From G963708235 sp963708235 (GTDB taxonomy: Bacteria; Actinomycetota; Acidimicrobiia; Spongiisociales; UBA5794): a stretch of DNA of 64,000 nt. Location of the stretch: assembly GCA_963708235.1 (NCBI GenBank), contig OY970200.1:620001-684000 (forward strand), written 5' to 3'. A program made the position numbers and the translations under genes. Positions 53,219 through 61,819 of this stretch are shown here, in pieces (the first letter of the stretch is position 1; every line of letters begins with the position of its first letter). The notes beneath the pieces are model-generated. The model was given only the letters and a program-made list of their open reading frames with translations, made no database searches and was not told the DNA's origin.

Positions 53219-54718
53219 ATGGCGGAGAAACCCAACATCCTGATCATCTGGGGTGACGACATCGGCATCTCCAACCTGAGCTGTTACAGCGACGGGTTGA
53301 TGGGGTACCGCACCCCGAACATCGACCGCATCGCCGAGGAGGGCGTCCGGTTCACCGACTACTACGGCGAGCAGAGTTGCACGGCGGGACGTGCCGCCTT
53401 CATCAGCGGTCAGAATCCGTACCGGACCGGTCTCACCAAGGTGGGTATGCCGGGCGCCGACATCGGGTACCGCGCCGAGGACCCGACGATCGCCACCGCC
53501 CTCAAGGCGGAAGGGTACGCCACCGGCCAGTTCGGAAAGAACCATTTCGGTGACCGGGACGAGTTCCTTCCCACCGCCCACGGGTTCGACGAGTTCTTCG
53601 GCAACCTCTACCACCTCAACGCCGAGGAGGAGCCCGAACAGGCCGACTACCCCACCGAGGAGGAGCACCCGAACTTCCGGAAGCGGTTCGGCCCCCGCGG
53701 CGTGATCAAGTCGTGGGCCAATGAGGACGGCACCCAGCGGATCGAGGACACCGGACCGCTGACCAAGAAGCGGATGGAGACGTGCGACGAGGAATTCCGC
53801 GACGCGACCATCGACTTCATGCGCCGCCAACACGAGGCGGACACGCCCTTCTTCATCTGGTTCAACACCACCCACATGCACTTCCGGACCCATGTGCGAC
53901 CCGAGGACCGTGGTCGGGCCGGACGGTGGCAGTCCGAATATCACGATGCGATGGTCTACCACGACGAGATCGTCGGGCAGGTCCTCGATGAGCTCGAAGA
54001 GCTGGGGATCGCCGACAACACCATCGTGGTGTACTCCACCGACAACGGACCGCACATGAACTCGTGGCCCGATGCGGGAATGACCCCGTTCCGCAACGAG
54101 AAGAACTCGAACTGGGAGGGTGCCTACCGGGTGCCCTGTGTGGTGCGGTGGCCGGGCAACATCGAGCCGGGCTCAGTGCTCAACGGCATCGTCAGCCACA
54201 ACGACTGGTTCCCGACCCTGCTTGCTGCGGCCGGGAACGACGCGATCGCCGATCAACTCAAGACCGGCGCCGACCTCAACGGCACCGACTACAAGGTCCA
54301 CCTGGACGGGAACAACATGGTTCCCTACATCACCGGTGAGGTCGACGAGAGCCCCCGGAATCACTTCTTCTATGTCTCCGACGACGGTGACCTGACGGCG
54401 CTCCGGTTCAGGAACTGGAAGGTGGTGTTCCTCGAGCAGCGGGCCCAGGGAACGCTTGCAGTGTGGATCGAGCCGTTCGTCGAGCTGCGGGTGCCCAAGA
54501 TCTTCAACCTGCGGACCGACCCGTACGAACGGGCCGACCAGACGTCGAACACGTACTACGACTGGATGATGGAGCGGGCCTGGCTGCTCATCCCGGCGCA
54601 GGCGTATGTCGCCCAGATGTTGCAGACTCTCGCCGAGTTCCCCGCACGTCAGGAGCCGGCGGCGTTCAACATCGAAAAGGTGCTGGAGAAACTCAAAGCC
54701 GGCGTCACCAGCTCGTAG
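53219..54718 (+). CDS. type I (formylglycine) arylsulfatase
   Basis: 499 residues with AGGAGG upstream. PNILIIWGDDIGISN holds the metal-binding Asp pair. SCTAGRAAFISGQ is the CxAxR motif whose Cys (near residue 60) must be converted to formylglycine. FGKNHFGD and YSTDNGPHMNSWPD supply further active-site residues. There is no signal peptide, so it should act in the cytoplasm. FGE, encoded two genes downstream, would activate it. It hydrolyses a sulfate ester; the substrate is unknown. Confidence 0.93.
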   Translation: MAEKPNILIIWGDDIGISNLSCYSDGLMGYRTPNIDRIAEEGVRFTDYYGEQSCTAGRAAFISGQNPYRTGLTKVGMPGADIGYRAEDPTIATALKAEGYATGQFGKNHFGDRDEFLPTAHGFDEFFGNLYHLNAEEEPEQADYPTEEEHPNFRKRFGPRGVIKSWANEDGTQRIEDTGPLTKKRMETCDEEFRDATIDFMRRQHEADTPFFIWFNTTHMHFRTHVRPEDRGRAGRWQSEYHDAMVYHDEIVGQVLDELEELGIADNTIVVYSTDNGPHMNSWPDAGMTPFRNEKNSNWEGAYRVPCVVRWPGNIEPGSVLNGIVSHNDWFPTLLAAAGNDAIADQLKTGADLNGTDYKVHLDGNNMVPYITGEVDESPRNHFFYVSDDGDLTALRFRNWKVVFLEQRAQGTLAVWIEPFVELRVPKIFNLRTDPYERADQTSNTYYDWMMERAWLLIPAQAYVAQMLQTLAEFPARQEPAAFNIEKVLEKLKAGVTSS

Positions 54719-54739
54719 CCACCGAGGAGCCCCGCTGCG

Positions 54740-56003
54740 ATGTCGCTGCCCACCACCAACACCGAAGCGGATGAGACCGCAGAGGTCGACGGCCATCTCG
54801 TCCCGGAGAGCCGGGACGAGATGGCGATCTTCTACGATCGCCACCCCTATCCGCCGCCGGTCTCCGATCTCGATGCGGTTGCTGCTCGTCCGGGTACGCA
54901 GAGCGAGCAACGGGCAGCTCACCATCTGATCTGGCCCGGTCGCCGCCCCAGCGGCGGCGACCGGGTGCTGATCGCCGGATGCGGCACCTCGCAAGCGGTC
55001 CGACATGCCCTACGCCACCCCGATGCCGACATCGTCGCCGTCGACGTGAGCGCCACCGCCATTTCCCATACCAATGCGTTGGCGCACCGTCACGGTGTCG
55101 GCAACCTCACCGCCCACCGGCTCCCGCTCGAGGAGGTCGGGACGCTGGAGACCAGCTTCACCCATGTGGTCTGCACCGGCGTGCTCCATCACCTCGCCGA
55201 TCCGCTGATCGGGCTCCGGGCACTGACCGCGGTGCTCGACGAGGGAGGGGCGATGTCGCTGATGGTCTACGCCCCGTACGGCCGCACCGGCATCGCCATG
55301 ATCCAGGAGTACTGCCGCCGGCTGGGCATCACGCCCTCGACGGCGGACATCGACGACCTCGTCGCCACACTTCGCGAAATCCCCGACACCCATCCGATCA
55401 GTCACCTTCTCCGCGAGGTGCGCGACTTCCAGGACGACGATGCGCTTGCCGATGCCCTGCTCAATCCCCGGGACCGTGCCTACACCGTGCCGCAGCTCTT
55501 CGATCTTCTCGACGCCGCCGGTCTCGACTTCGGACGGTGGGTTCGGCAGGCGCCATATCTGCCCGATTGCGGCTCGATCAGCGAGACCCCCCACGCCGCC
55601 CGCATCGCCGCCCTCGCCGACGCCGGGCAGTACGCCGCCCTCGAGCTGTTCAGGGGGACCATGACCAGGCATTCGCTGATCGCCCATCGCCGCACCGGCG
55701 CACCACCGCCCAGCCGTCTCGACTTCCGACACGGAAACGTCGACCGGTGGGTCCCCATCCCGACGCCCACCGCGTTGGCGGTGACCGACCGGCTCCCACC
55801 GGGGGCTGCGGCGGCACTTCTCAACCGCGCCCACACCGACACCGACCTGGTGATGTTCGTCACCCCCGCCGAGTACGACCTGTTCGGCGCCGTCGACGGC
55901 GAGCTGCACCATCGGGGCCCTCGGCGACGCCGCATTCGTGGAGCGGCTGTGGCGTCACGACCTGGTGGTCATCGACACCTCCGGTCAGGCGGAGACGTCA
56001 TGA
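54740..56003 (+). CDS. SAM-dependent methyltransferase of the sulfatase island (one-base frame break)
   Basis: FYDRHPYPPP opens the chain, and RVLIAGCGTSQAVRHAL is the SAM-binding motif. VVCTGVLHHLADP and VLDEGGAMSLMVYAPYGR follow the class I methyltransferase order. The C-terminal ~200 residues are a second domain (YTVPQLFDLLDAAGLDF onward). Near 55904 one extra base breaks the frame. The natural tail TIGALGDAAFVERLWRHDLV continues one frame over to TGA 56001-56003, overlapping the FGE ATG. The restored length is 420 residues. The substrate is unknown; it may modify the sulfated compound or its product. Confidence 0.8.
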
Positions 56004-56968
56004 CAATGGCCGGCGAGGTGCTCCCGGACGTCGTGTGGTTGCCGGGTGGCGAGTTCACGATGGGCTCGGACCGCCATTACCCCGAGGAAGCTCCGGCGCA
56101 CCGGGTGCGGGTGGAAGGCTTCGGTATCGACCGCCACCAGGTGACCAATGCGCAGTTTGCCCGGTTCGTGGAGGCCACGGGATATGTCACGGTGGCCGAG
56201 CGACCCCTGGACCCGGACGATTTCCCCGGGGCGCCACCGGAGAACCTCGTCCCCGGCTCGATGGTGTTCACCCCGACCAGCGGGCCGGTGGATCTCCGTC
56301 ATCTCAGTCTGTGGTGGGCGTGGACCCCGGGTGCCTCGTGGCGATACCCGGAAGGCCCCCGATCGTCGGACACCGACCGTTCCCGTCACCCGGTGGTGCA
56401 TGTCGCCCACGAGGACGCCGCCGCCTACGCCGACTGGGTCGGGGCCCGGCTGCCCACCGAGGCGGAGTGGGAGTACGCCGCCCGCGGCGGGCTGGACGGC
56501 GCCGCCTTCACCTGGGGGGATACCGCCCGCCCGGACGGCCGGATCATGGCGAACACCTGGGACGGGCTCGATTTCCCATGGCGGTCGACGGGCGAGTCCG
56601 GTTGGCTGCGTACGGCTCCGGTCGGGTCGTTCCCCGCCAACGGATACCACCTCCACGACATGGCCGGCAACGTCTGGGAATGGACCGACGACTGGTGGAC
56701 GAGCCGCCACCCGGCCTCCGGGAACGCATGTTGCGCCCCGGAGAGTCCCCGCGGCGGCGACCCCGAGTCGAGTCTCGACCCGGCACAGCCGCAGTTCAAG
56801 GTTCCCCGCAAGGTCATCAAGGGTGGCTCCCATCTTTGTGCGGACACCTACTGCCTGCGGTACCGACCGGCGGCGCGACGTCCGCAGATGATCGACACCG
56901 GGATGAGTCACATCGGCTTCCGGTGTGCGTGGAAACAGGAAGCGCTGGGAGAAAGCGAGAACACATGA
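56000..56968 (+). CDS. formylglycine-generating enzyme (sulfatase-modifying factor)
   Basis: 322 residues from the ATG overlapping the methyltransferase stop. FGE oxidises the sulfatase CxAxR Cys to formylglycine. WLPGGEFTMGSD, VTNAQFARFVEATGY, RLPTEAEWEYAARGG and DMAGNVWEWTDDWW are the FGE-sulfatase fold signatures. CADTYCLRYRPAAR carries the two copper-binding Cys of true aerobic FGEs, so it should be active. It works on the arylsulfatase encoded at 53219. Confidence 0.95.
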   Translation: MTMAGEVLPDVVWLPGGEFTMGSDRHYPEEAPAHRVRVEGFGIDRHQVTNAQFARFVEATGYVTVAERPLDPDDFPGAPPENLVPGSMVFTPTSGPVDLRHLSLWWAWTPGASWRYPEGPRSSDTDRSRHPVVHVAHEDAAAYADWVGARLPTEAEWEYAARGGLDGAAFTWGDTARPDGRIMANTWDGLDFPWRSTGESGWLRTAPVGSFPANGYHLHDMAGNVWEWTDDWWTSRHPASGNACCAPESPRGGDPESSLDPAQPQFKVPRKVIKGGSHLCADTYCLRYRPAARRPQMIDTGMSHIGFRCAWKQEALGESENT

Positions 56969-57882
56969 GCACCGACCGACTTCCGTCGTGGCGACCCGGT
57001 CCGACCCGCGACGCCATCATGGGGTTCCTGGACGGCATCGGCGATGTGCCCGCCCACGACCGGGTGGCCTATGTCGACAACGACGGCACGATGTGGTGTG
57101 AGCGCCCCGGCTATATCCAGTTCGACTTCTTCGTCGATGCCCTGCGGATACGGGTCGGTGCGGACCCGGCGCTGGCGGACCGCCCCGAGTTCGACGCCGT
57201 GCTCCGCACCGACATGGCCGCCATTGGCGAGATCGGGCTCGAACGGGTGGCGGTGGCCCTGGCGGGGCTGTTCGATGGCGCCACACCGGCAGCATTTGCT
57301 GCCGCCGTCGATGATTTCCTCGAGCGCTACCGGCATCCGGTTCTGGGACTCCCCGTCCGTTCCCTCGTCTACCAGCCGATGCTCGAGCTGCTCGACGAGC
57401 TTCGGGCCCACGACTTCACGGTGGGCATCGTCACCGGTGGGGGAACCGAGTTCGTCCGGGCCGTTGCCGCCCAGTTGTACGACGTGACCCCGGAGCTGGT
57501 GGTGGGGACGCTGATCGGATACGAGATGGCACGTGACGGGGACGGACGGCCGGAACTCCACCGCACGGTGAAGCTGATGGGGAGCGCCAACGAAGGCGCC
57601 GCAAAGGTGGAGCACATCCAGAGCCAGACCGGCCGCCCCCCCATCTTTGCGGCGGGGAACTCGGCCGGTGACCGCGAGATGCTCGAGTGGGCGTACGCAG
57701 GTCCCCATCGGGGACTCTCGATTCTGGTCGACCACGACGACGAGGACCGCGAGTTCGCCTACGAGAGCAAAGCGGCGACCTTCGCCGATACGGAATCCAT
57801 CACCGAGATCGCGGCCAGGGAGGGATGGATTACGGTGAGCATGCGCAAAGACTGGGCGACCGTCTTCCCGGAACCGTCATGA
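56965..57882 (+). CDS. HAD-superfamily phosphatase-like hydrolase
   Basis: 305 residues; ATGA overlap with FGE. AYVDNDGTMWCERP is motif I, with the nucleophile position in the form DNDGT. GIVTGGGTEF is motif II, and FAAGNSAGDREMLEWA motif III/IV. The layout is nearest to phosphoserine-phosphatase-like HADs, with a helical cap. The substrate is unknown. Located between FGE and a SulP transporter, so probably part of the same pathway. Confidence 0.85.
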   Translation: MSTDRLPSWRPGPTRDAIMGFLDGIGDVPAHDRVAYVDNDGTMWCERPGYIQFDFFVDALRIRVGADPALADRPEFDAVLRTDMAAIGEIGLERVAVALAGLFDGATPAAFAAAVDDFLERYRHPVLGLPVRSLVYQPMLELLDELRAHDFTVGIVTGGGTEFVRAVAAQLYDVTPELVVGTLIGYEMARDGDGRPELHRTVKLMGSANEGAAKVEHIQSQTGRPPIFAAGNSAGDREMLEWAYAGPHRGLSILVDHDDEDREFAYESKAATFADTESITEIAAREGWITVSMRKDWATVFPEPS

Positions 57883-59633
57883 CCGCTGAGATCGAACCGG
57901 CGGCGGCGCAGAGGCGGCCGTTGCTGTTCGGCTCGCTGGCGGGGTACCGTCGGCGGTGGTTGCGCGGCGATCTCATCGCCGGTCTCACGGTCTGGGCGGT
58001 GCTCGTCCCCGAATCGCTCGCCTACGCCTCCATTGCCGGGGTGTCGCCGGTCGTCGGTCTCTACGCCGCCGCCCCGGCACTGGTCCTGTACGCCGCATTC
58101 GGCAGTTCCCGCCATCTCGTCACAGGTCCGATGGCCGCCACGGCGGCGCTGTCCGCTGCCGCCGTGGCCGGGGTGGCATCGACCTCGGACGCCGACGCCG
58201 CCACGCTCACCGTGGTGCTCGCCCTGCTGGTGGGCATCGTTGCCCTACTCGCCGGACTGCTCCGTCTCGGTTTCGTGGCGAGTTTCATCTCCGAGCCGGT
58301 GCTCAAAGGGTTCATCGTCGGGCTGGCACTGACCATCATCATCGGCCAGGTACCAAAGCTGCTCGGGGTGGAGGGTGGCAAGGGGGAGTTCTTCGAGAAG
58401 CTCTGGGCGGTGCTGGGGGAGCTGGGCTCGATCGACCCCTGGACGTTTGCGGTCGGGATCGTCTCCCTGGCGCTCGTCCTCGGGCTCCGGAGATGGGCGC
58501 CGGTGGTTCCCGGTTCGCTCGCTGCCGTGGCCTTCGGGATCGGTGTGGTGGCCCTGTTCGGGCTCGACGAGCGCGGCGTGGACATCGTCGGTGCGATCGA
58601 GTCGGGTCTTCCCGCCATCGGTCTTCCGGATGCCGCCCTGAGCGACTACGCCGCCCTGGCGGCCGCCTCGATCGGCGTCATGCTGGTCGGTTTCACCGAA
58701 GGGCTCGGTGCGGCGAAGACCTATGCGGCGCGCGACCACTACGAGATCGATCCGAACCGCGAGCTGATCGGGCTCGGGGCGGCGAACCTGGGTGCGGGTC
58801 TGGCGTCCGGCATGGTCGTCAACGGCAGCCTGTCCAAGACCGCCGTCAACGGGAGCGCCGGAGCCCGCGGTCAGGTGTCGGGGCTGGTCGTGGCCGGCCT
58901 CACCGTGATCACGCTGCTGTTTCTCACCGGTCTCTTCGCCGATCTCCCGGAGGCGACGCTGGCCGCCATCGTGATCGCCGCCCTGATCGAGCTGGTGGAC
59001 TTCGAGTCCCTGGCGCGGTACTACCGGGTTGCGTCACGCTCGTGGCAGGCACATCTGGGTCCGGCGGCCCGCCCCGACTTCGTGGCGGCCCTCGCCGCCA
59101 TGTTCGGTGTGCTGATCTTCGACACGTTGCCGGGACTCTTCATCGGCATCGGGGTCTCCGTGGTCCTCCTGGTGTATCGCTCGTCGCGCCCGCACGTCGC
59201 CGAGCTGGGGGAGGTCGTCGGGGTGTCGGGGACTTTCGCCGACATCGAGCGATCGGCGCCCACCCACCGGGTCGACGGTGTCGGGATCGTCCGGATCGAG
59301 GGCCCCATCTACTTCTCGAACGCAGAGTACGTCCGCCAGCACGTACGATCGGTGGCGAACCGGCCGGGGATCGTCGCCGTGGTCATCGACGGCGGGACGG
59401 TCTCGTATGTGGATGTGACTGCCGCACAGATGCTGTCCGAGCTGTCGTCCGACCTGCGCCGCACCGGGGTGATGCTGGCAATGGCGCAGGAGGTCGGGCA
59501 GGTTCGCGACGTGCTGCGGCTCAACAACCCGGACACACCGCTCGAGGTGTATCCGTCGCTCCACACGGCGGTGGCGGCGGTCGCTCCGGGTGGGATGCCC
59601 CCGTCTGCCGGGAGCCCACATCCCGAGAACTGA
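57879..59633 (+). CDS. SulP-family anion transporter with STAS domain (second copy)
   Basis: 584 residues; ATGA overlap with the HAD gene. RGDLIAGLTVWAVLVPESLAYASIAG, VTGPMAATAALSAAAVAG and GFTEGLGAAKTYAARDHYEI with LIGLGAANLGAGL are SulP landmarks. The STAS domain has VVIDGGTVSYVDVTAAQML. It is divergent in sequence from the SulP at 51331, so not a recent duplicate. It closes the sulfatase island. Confidence 0.92.
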   Translation: MTAEIEPAAAQRRPLLFGSLAGYRRRWLRGDLIAGLTVWAVLVPESLAYASIAGVSPVVGLYAAAPALVLYAAFGSSRHLVTGPMAATAALSAAAVAGVASTSDADAATLTVVLALLVGIVALLAGLLRLGFVASFISEPVLKGFIVGLALTIIIGQVPKLLGVEGGKGEFFEKLWAVLGELGSIDPWTFAVGIVSLALVLGLRRWAPVVPGSLAAVAFGIGVVALFGLDERGVDIVGAIESGLPAIGLPDAALSDYAALAAASIGVMLVGFTEGLGAAKTYAARDHYEIDPNRELIGLGAANLGAGLASGMVVNGSLSKTAVNGSAGARGQVSGLVVAGLTVITLLFLTGLFADLPEATLAAIVIAALIELVDFESLARYYRVASRSWQAHLGPAARPDFVAALAAMFGVLIFDTLPGLFIGIGVSVVLLVYRSSRPHVAELGEVVGVSGTFADIERSAPTHRVDGVGIVRIEGPIYFSNAEYVRQHVRSVANRPGIVAVVIDGGTVSYVDVTAAQMLSELSSDLRRTGVMLAMAQEVGQVRDVLRLNNPDTPLEVYPSLHTAVAAVAPGGMPPSAGSPHPEN

Positions 59634-59670
59634 TGCGGGTATCCCCGCCCGTTGACGGACCCCTCACGCA

Positions 59671-59702
59671 AAAGGAGCCCCGGGACATCCCGGGGCTCCT
59701 TT
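59671..59702. terminator. bidirectional terminator between SulP and S15 peptidase genes
   Basis: A perfect 15-bp inverted repeat (59671-59685 with 59688-59702) flanked by AAA on one side and TTT on the other. It lies between convergent genes and can serve both strands. Confidence 0.8.
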
Positions 59703-59723
59703 CGGTTCAGGCAGCGTTGCGGC

Positions 59724-61628
59724 TCAGGAGCCGAACGCCGGCGCCCCTCCGACGAGGGGCAGGTCGAGCTGGGTGTGACCGGGAAGCACGGTGAGCTGCG
59801 TACCCGGTGTGGGCAGCATGGTGAATCCCCAGTTGTTGACGTTGGTCGAACCCCGGTTCCCGGAGTCGCTGGAGAAGATCACCAGCCCGATGCGGCGACC
59901 GGCGGCGAACACATAGTCGTCAGGATGTAGATCCATCGAGAACTCGTAGAACTGACCCTGCTTGATCGGGTCGGTCCGGTCCCGGCGGTTGCGGTTCTGG
60001 ACATCCATCCAGCCACGGGTCACCATCGTCAATGCCGTCGAGCCCTCCGGCCCGTAGTCGACCAGGTAGGCCGTCAGGTTGGCGGCGCTCCTGTTGTCGA
60101 CCGAGGCGCGGATCTTGATCCGTGGGGTGCCGCTCAGCCGCACCGACTCGGTCAGCGGCTCGGACACATACATGAGCCGGTTGCCGTTGAACACATCGGG
60201 CTGTGAGATCAACATCGGTCCGGCGGTGGTGTTCTGGGTGCTCCCCAGTTCCTTGCCGCGATCGATGAAGGTCTGCGCAACCTGATCCCGGGGCCGGACC
60301 GAAGCCGTGGTCAGACCACCCGACGCATCGGCTGCTGCCGCCGTCAGGTTGAATCGGACCTGCTCGGAGCCCGGCACCGGCCAATCGGCGTCGGTTCCCG
60401 TGGTGTTGTTCTCACGCTGGACGATGGCGCGGGGCTCATCCATGATCCCGTTGTCGACGTTCCACAGCCAGTGATCGAACCAACGGTGCACCGTGGTCTG
60501 GTAGTTCCACGACTGTCCGTTGGGCAGGGTGTAGGTCGAGGTACCGGCAGACGGAGAACCGTGCCCACCGTTGTGCAGCCAGATCTTGCGGGGGGTGTTG
60601 TTGCGGGTGAGCTCGTCCCACCACTGACCCCACTGACTCGGCTTGACGTTCCAGTCGTTGCGACCGTCGACCACGAAGACCGACGCCTGGATGCGGTGTG
60701 CCTTCGGCAGCCAGTTGCGGGCCCGCCAGAAGTCGTTGTAGTCACCGGTGATCCGGTCCTGGTCCTCGAACATCTGCGCCATCTGCTCGGCGCAGGGGCT
60801 GCTGGTGGCGCGGGCCTGGCCGGCGACATAGCCGAACAGGATGTCGGCGTCTTCGCCTTGGTACGGGGTCGGCGCCACCACGAGACCGTTCTCGCGGTAG
60901 TAGTTGTACCAGTCGGAGATGGCGACGACCGGAACGATCGTCTTCAGGCCCTCGACGCGGGTGGCGGCGAGCATGTTGGGGATGGTGCCGTTGTAGGAAC
61001 CGCCGGTCATGCCGACGGAGCCGTTCGACCAGTCGGCCGTGACCAGGTTGCCCTCTGCATCGAACGCCCGGGCGCGGCCGTTCAGCCAATCGACGACCGC
61101 CTTGGCGCTCAGTGCCTCTGCGGCATCACCGATGGTGGGGCACCCGTCGGACTGTGCGGTACCCACGCTCTGGGCGAGGACCACGCCGTAGCCGCGGGGC
61201 ACGTAGTAGTTGTCCAGGGTGCCGGGAAGGTCCGCACGCGGTCCGACCTGGTCATCCGGATGGACGAAGATCGACTGCGGGAGCAGATCGATCAGTCGGA
61301 AATCCTGATGGTTCTGGATCGAGCCCCAGGTACCGGACCGGTAGGGGCTGGCTTCCATGATCACCGGAACCTTCAGCCCGGCGGTGTCGGTTTCGCGCGG
61401 CCGGGACAGATCGACCACGACACGGTCGAGATTCCCGTCGCCATCGGTGTCCAGCGTCGTCTCGACCCACACCCGCTGCTCGATGGCGTCGGCGAAGTTG
61501 TAGATCGGCTGGGTGAGACCGTTCTCGACAACGATCGGGGGGTTCTGAGCGGTGGCGGACACGGGAGCGAGTATCGCTACCGCACACGCAATCGCCGTCA
61601 ACAACAGGAGCCTGCGAGAAGGCCTCAT
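59724..61628 (-). CDS. secreted S15-family (X-Pro dipeptidyl-peptidase/CocE-like) hydrolase
   Basis: 634 residues from the ATG at 61628. A signal peptide (RRLLLLTAIACAVAILAPVSATA) sends it outside. GMTGGSYNGTIPNMLA holds the catalytic Ser, VDGRNDWNVKPSQ the Asp and HNGGHGSPSAG the His. The C-terminal jelly-roll domain (RLSGTPRIKIRASVDNRSAAN to the end) completes the family architecture. Members cleave X-Pro dipeptides or acyl esters. Substrate not known. Confidence 0.92.
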   Translation of the reverse strand: MRPSRRLLLLTAIACAVAILAPVSATAQNPPIVVENGLTQPIYNFADAIEQRVWVETTLDTDGDGNLDRVVVDLSRPRETDTAGLKVPVIMEASPYRSGTWGSIQNHQDFRLIDLLPQSIFVHPDDQVGPRADLPGTLDNYYVPRGYGVVLAQSVGTAQSDGCPTIGDAAEALSAKAVVDWLNGRARAFDAEGNLVTADWSNGSVGMTGGSYNGTIPNMLAATRVEGLKTIVPVVAISDWYNYYRENGLVVAPTPYQGEDADILFGYVAGQARATSSPCAEQMAQMFEDQDRITGDYNDFWRARNWLPKAHRIQASVFVVDGRNDWNVKPSQWGQWWDELTRNNTPRKIWLHNGGHGSPSAGTSTYTLPNGQSWNYQTTVHRWFDHWLWNVDNGIMDEPRAIVQRENNTTGTDADWPVPGSEQVRFNLTAAAADASGGLTTASVRPRDQVAQTFIDRGKELGSTQNTTAGPMLISQPDVFNGNRLMYVSEPLTESVRLSGTPRIKIRASVDNRSAANLTAYLVDYGPEGSTALTMVTRGWMDVQNRNRRDRTDPIKQGQFYEFSMDLHPDDYVFAAGRRIGLVIFSSDSGNRGSTNVNNWGFTMLPTPGTQLTVLPGHTQLDLPLVGGAPAFGS

Positions 61629-61819
61629 ACGCAACTCTTTCTGTGGAAGGAACCGGGCCGGGGGAGCTCCGACTCGGGTGGCCCGGTTGGGGCATCGCCA
61701 GCAAAGCATCCCTACCCGGATGCGTCAACGGTAGTTGGCCGCCGATCGGTGATCCCCGACCGAATCCGAGTGACATCGATGTAGTTCACGACGCACCGCC
61801 CCGGTAAGATCGAAGTGTT

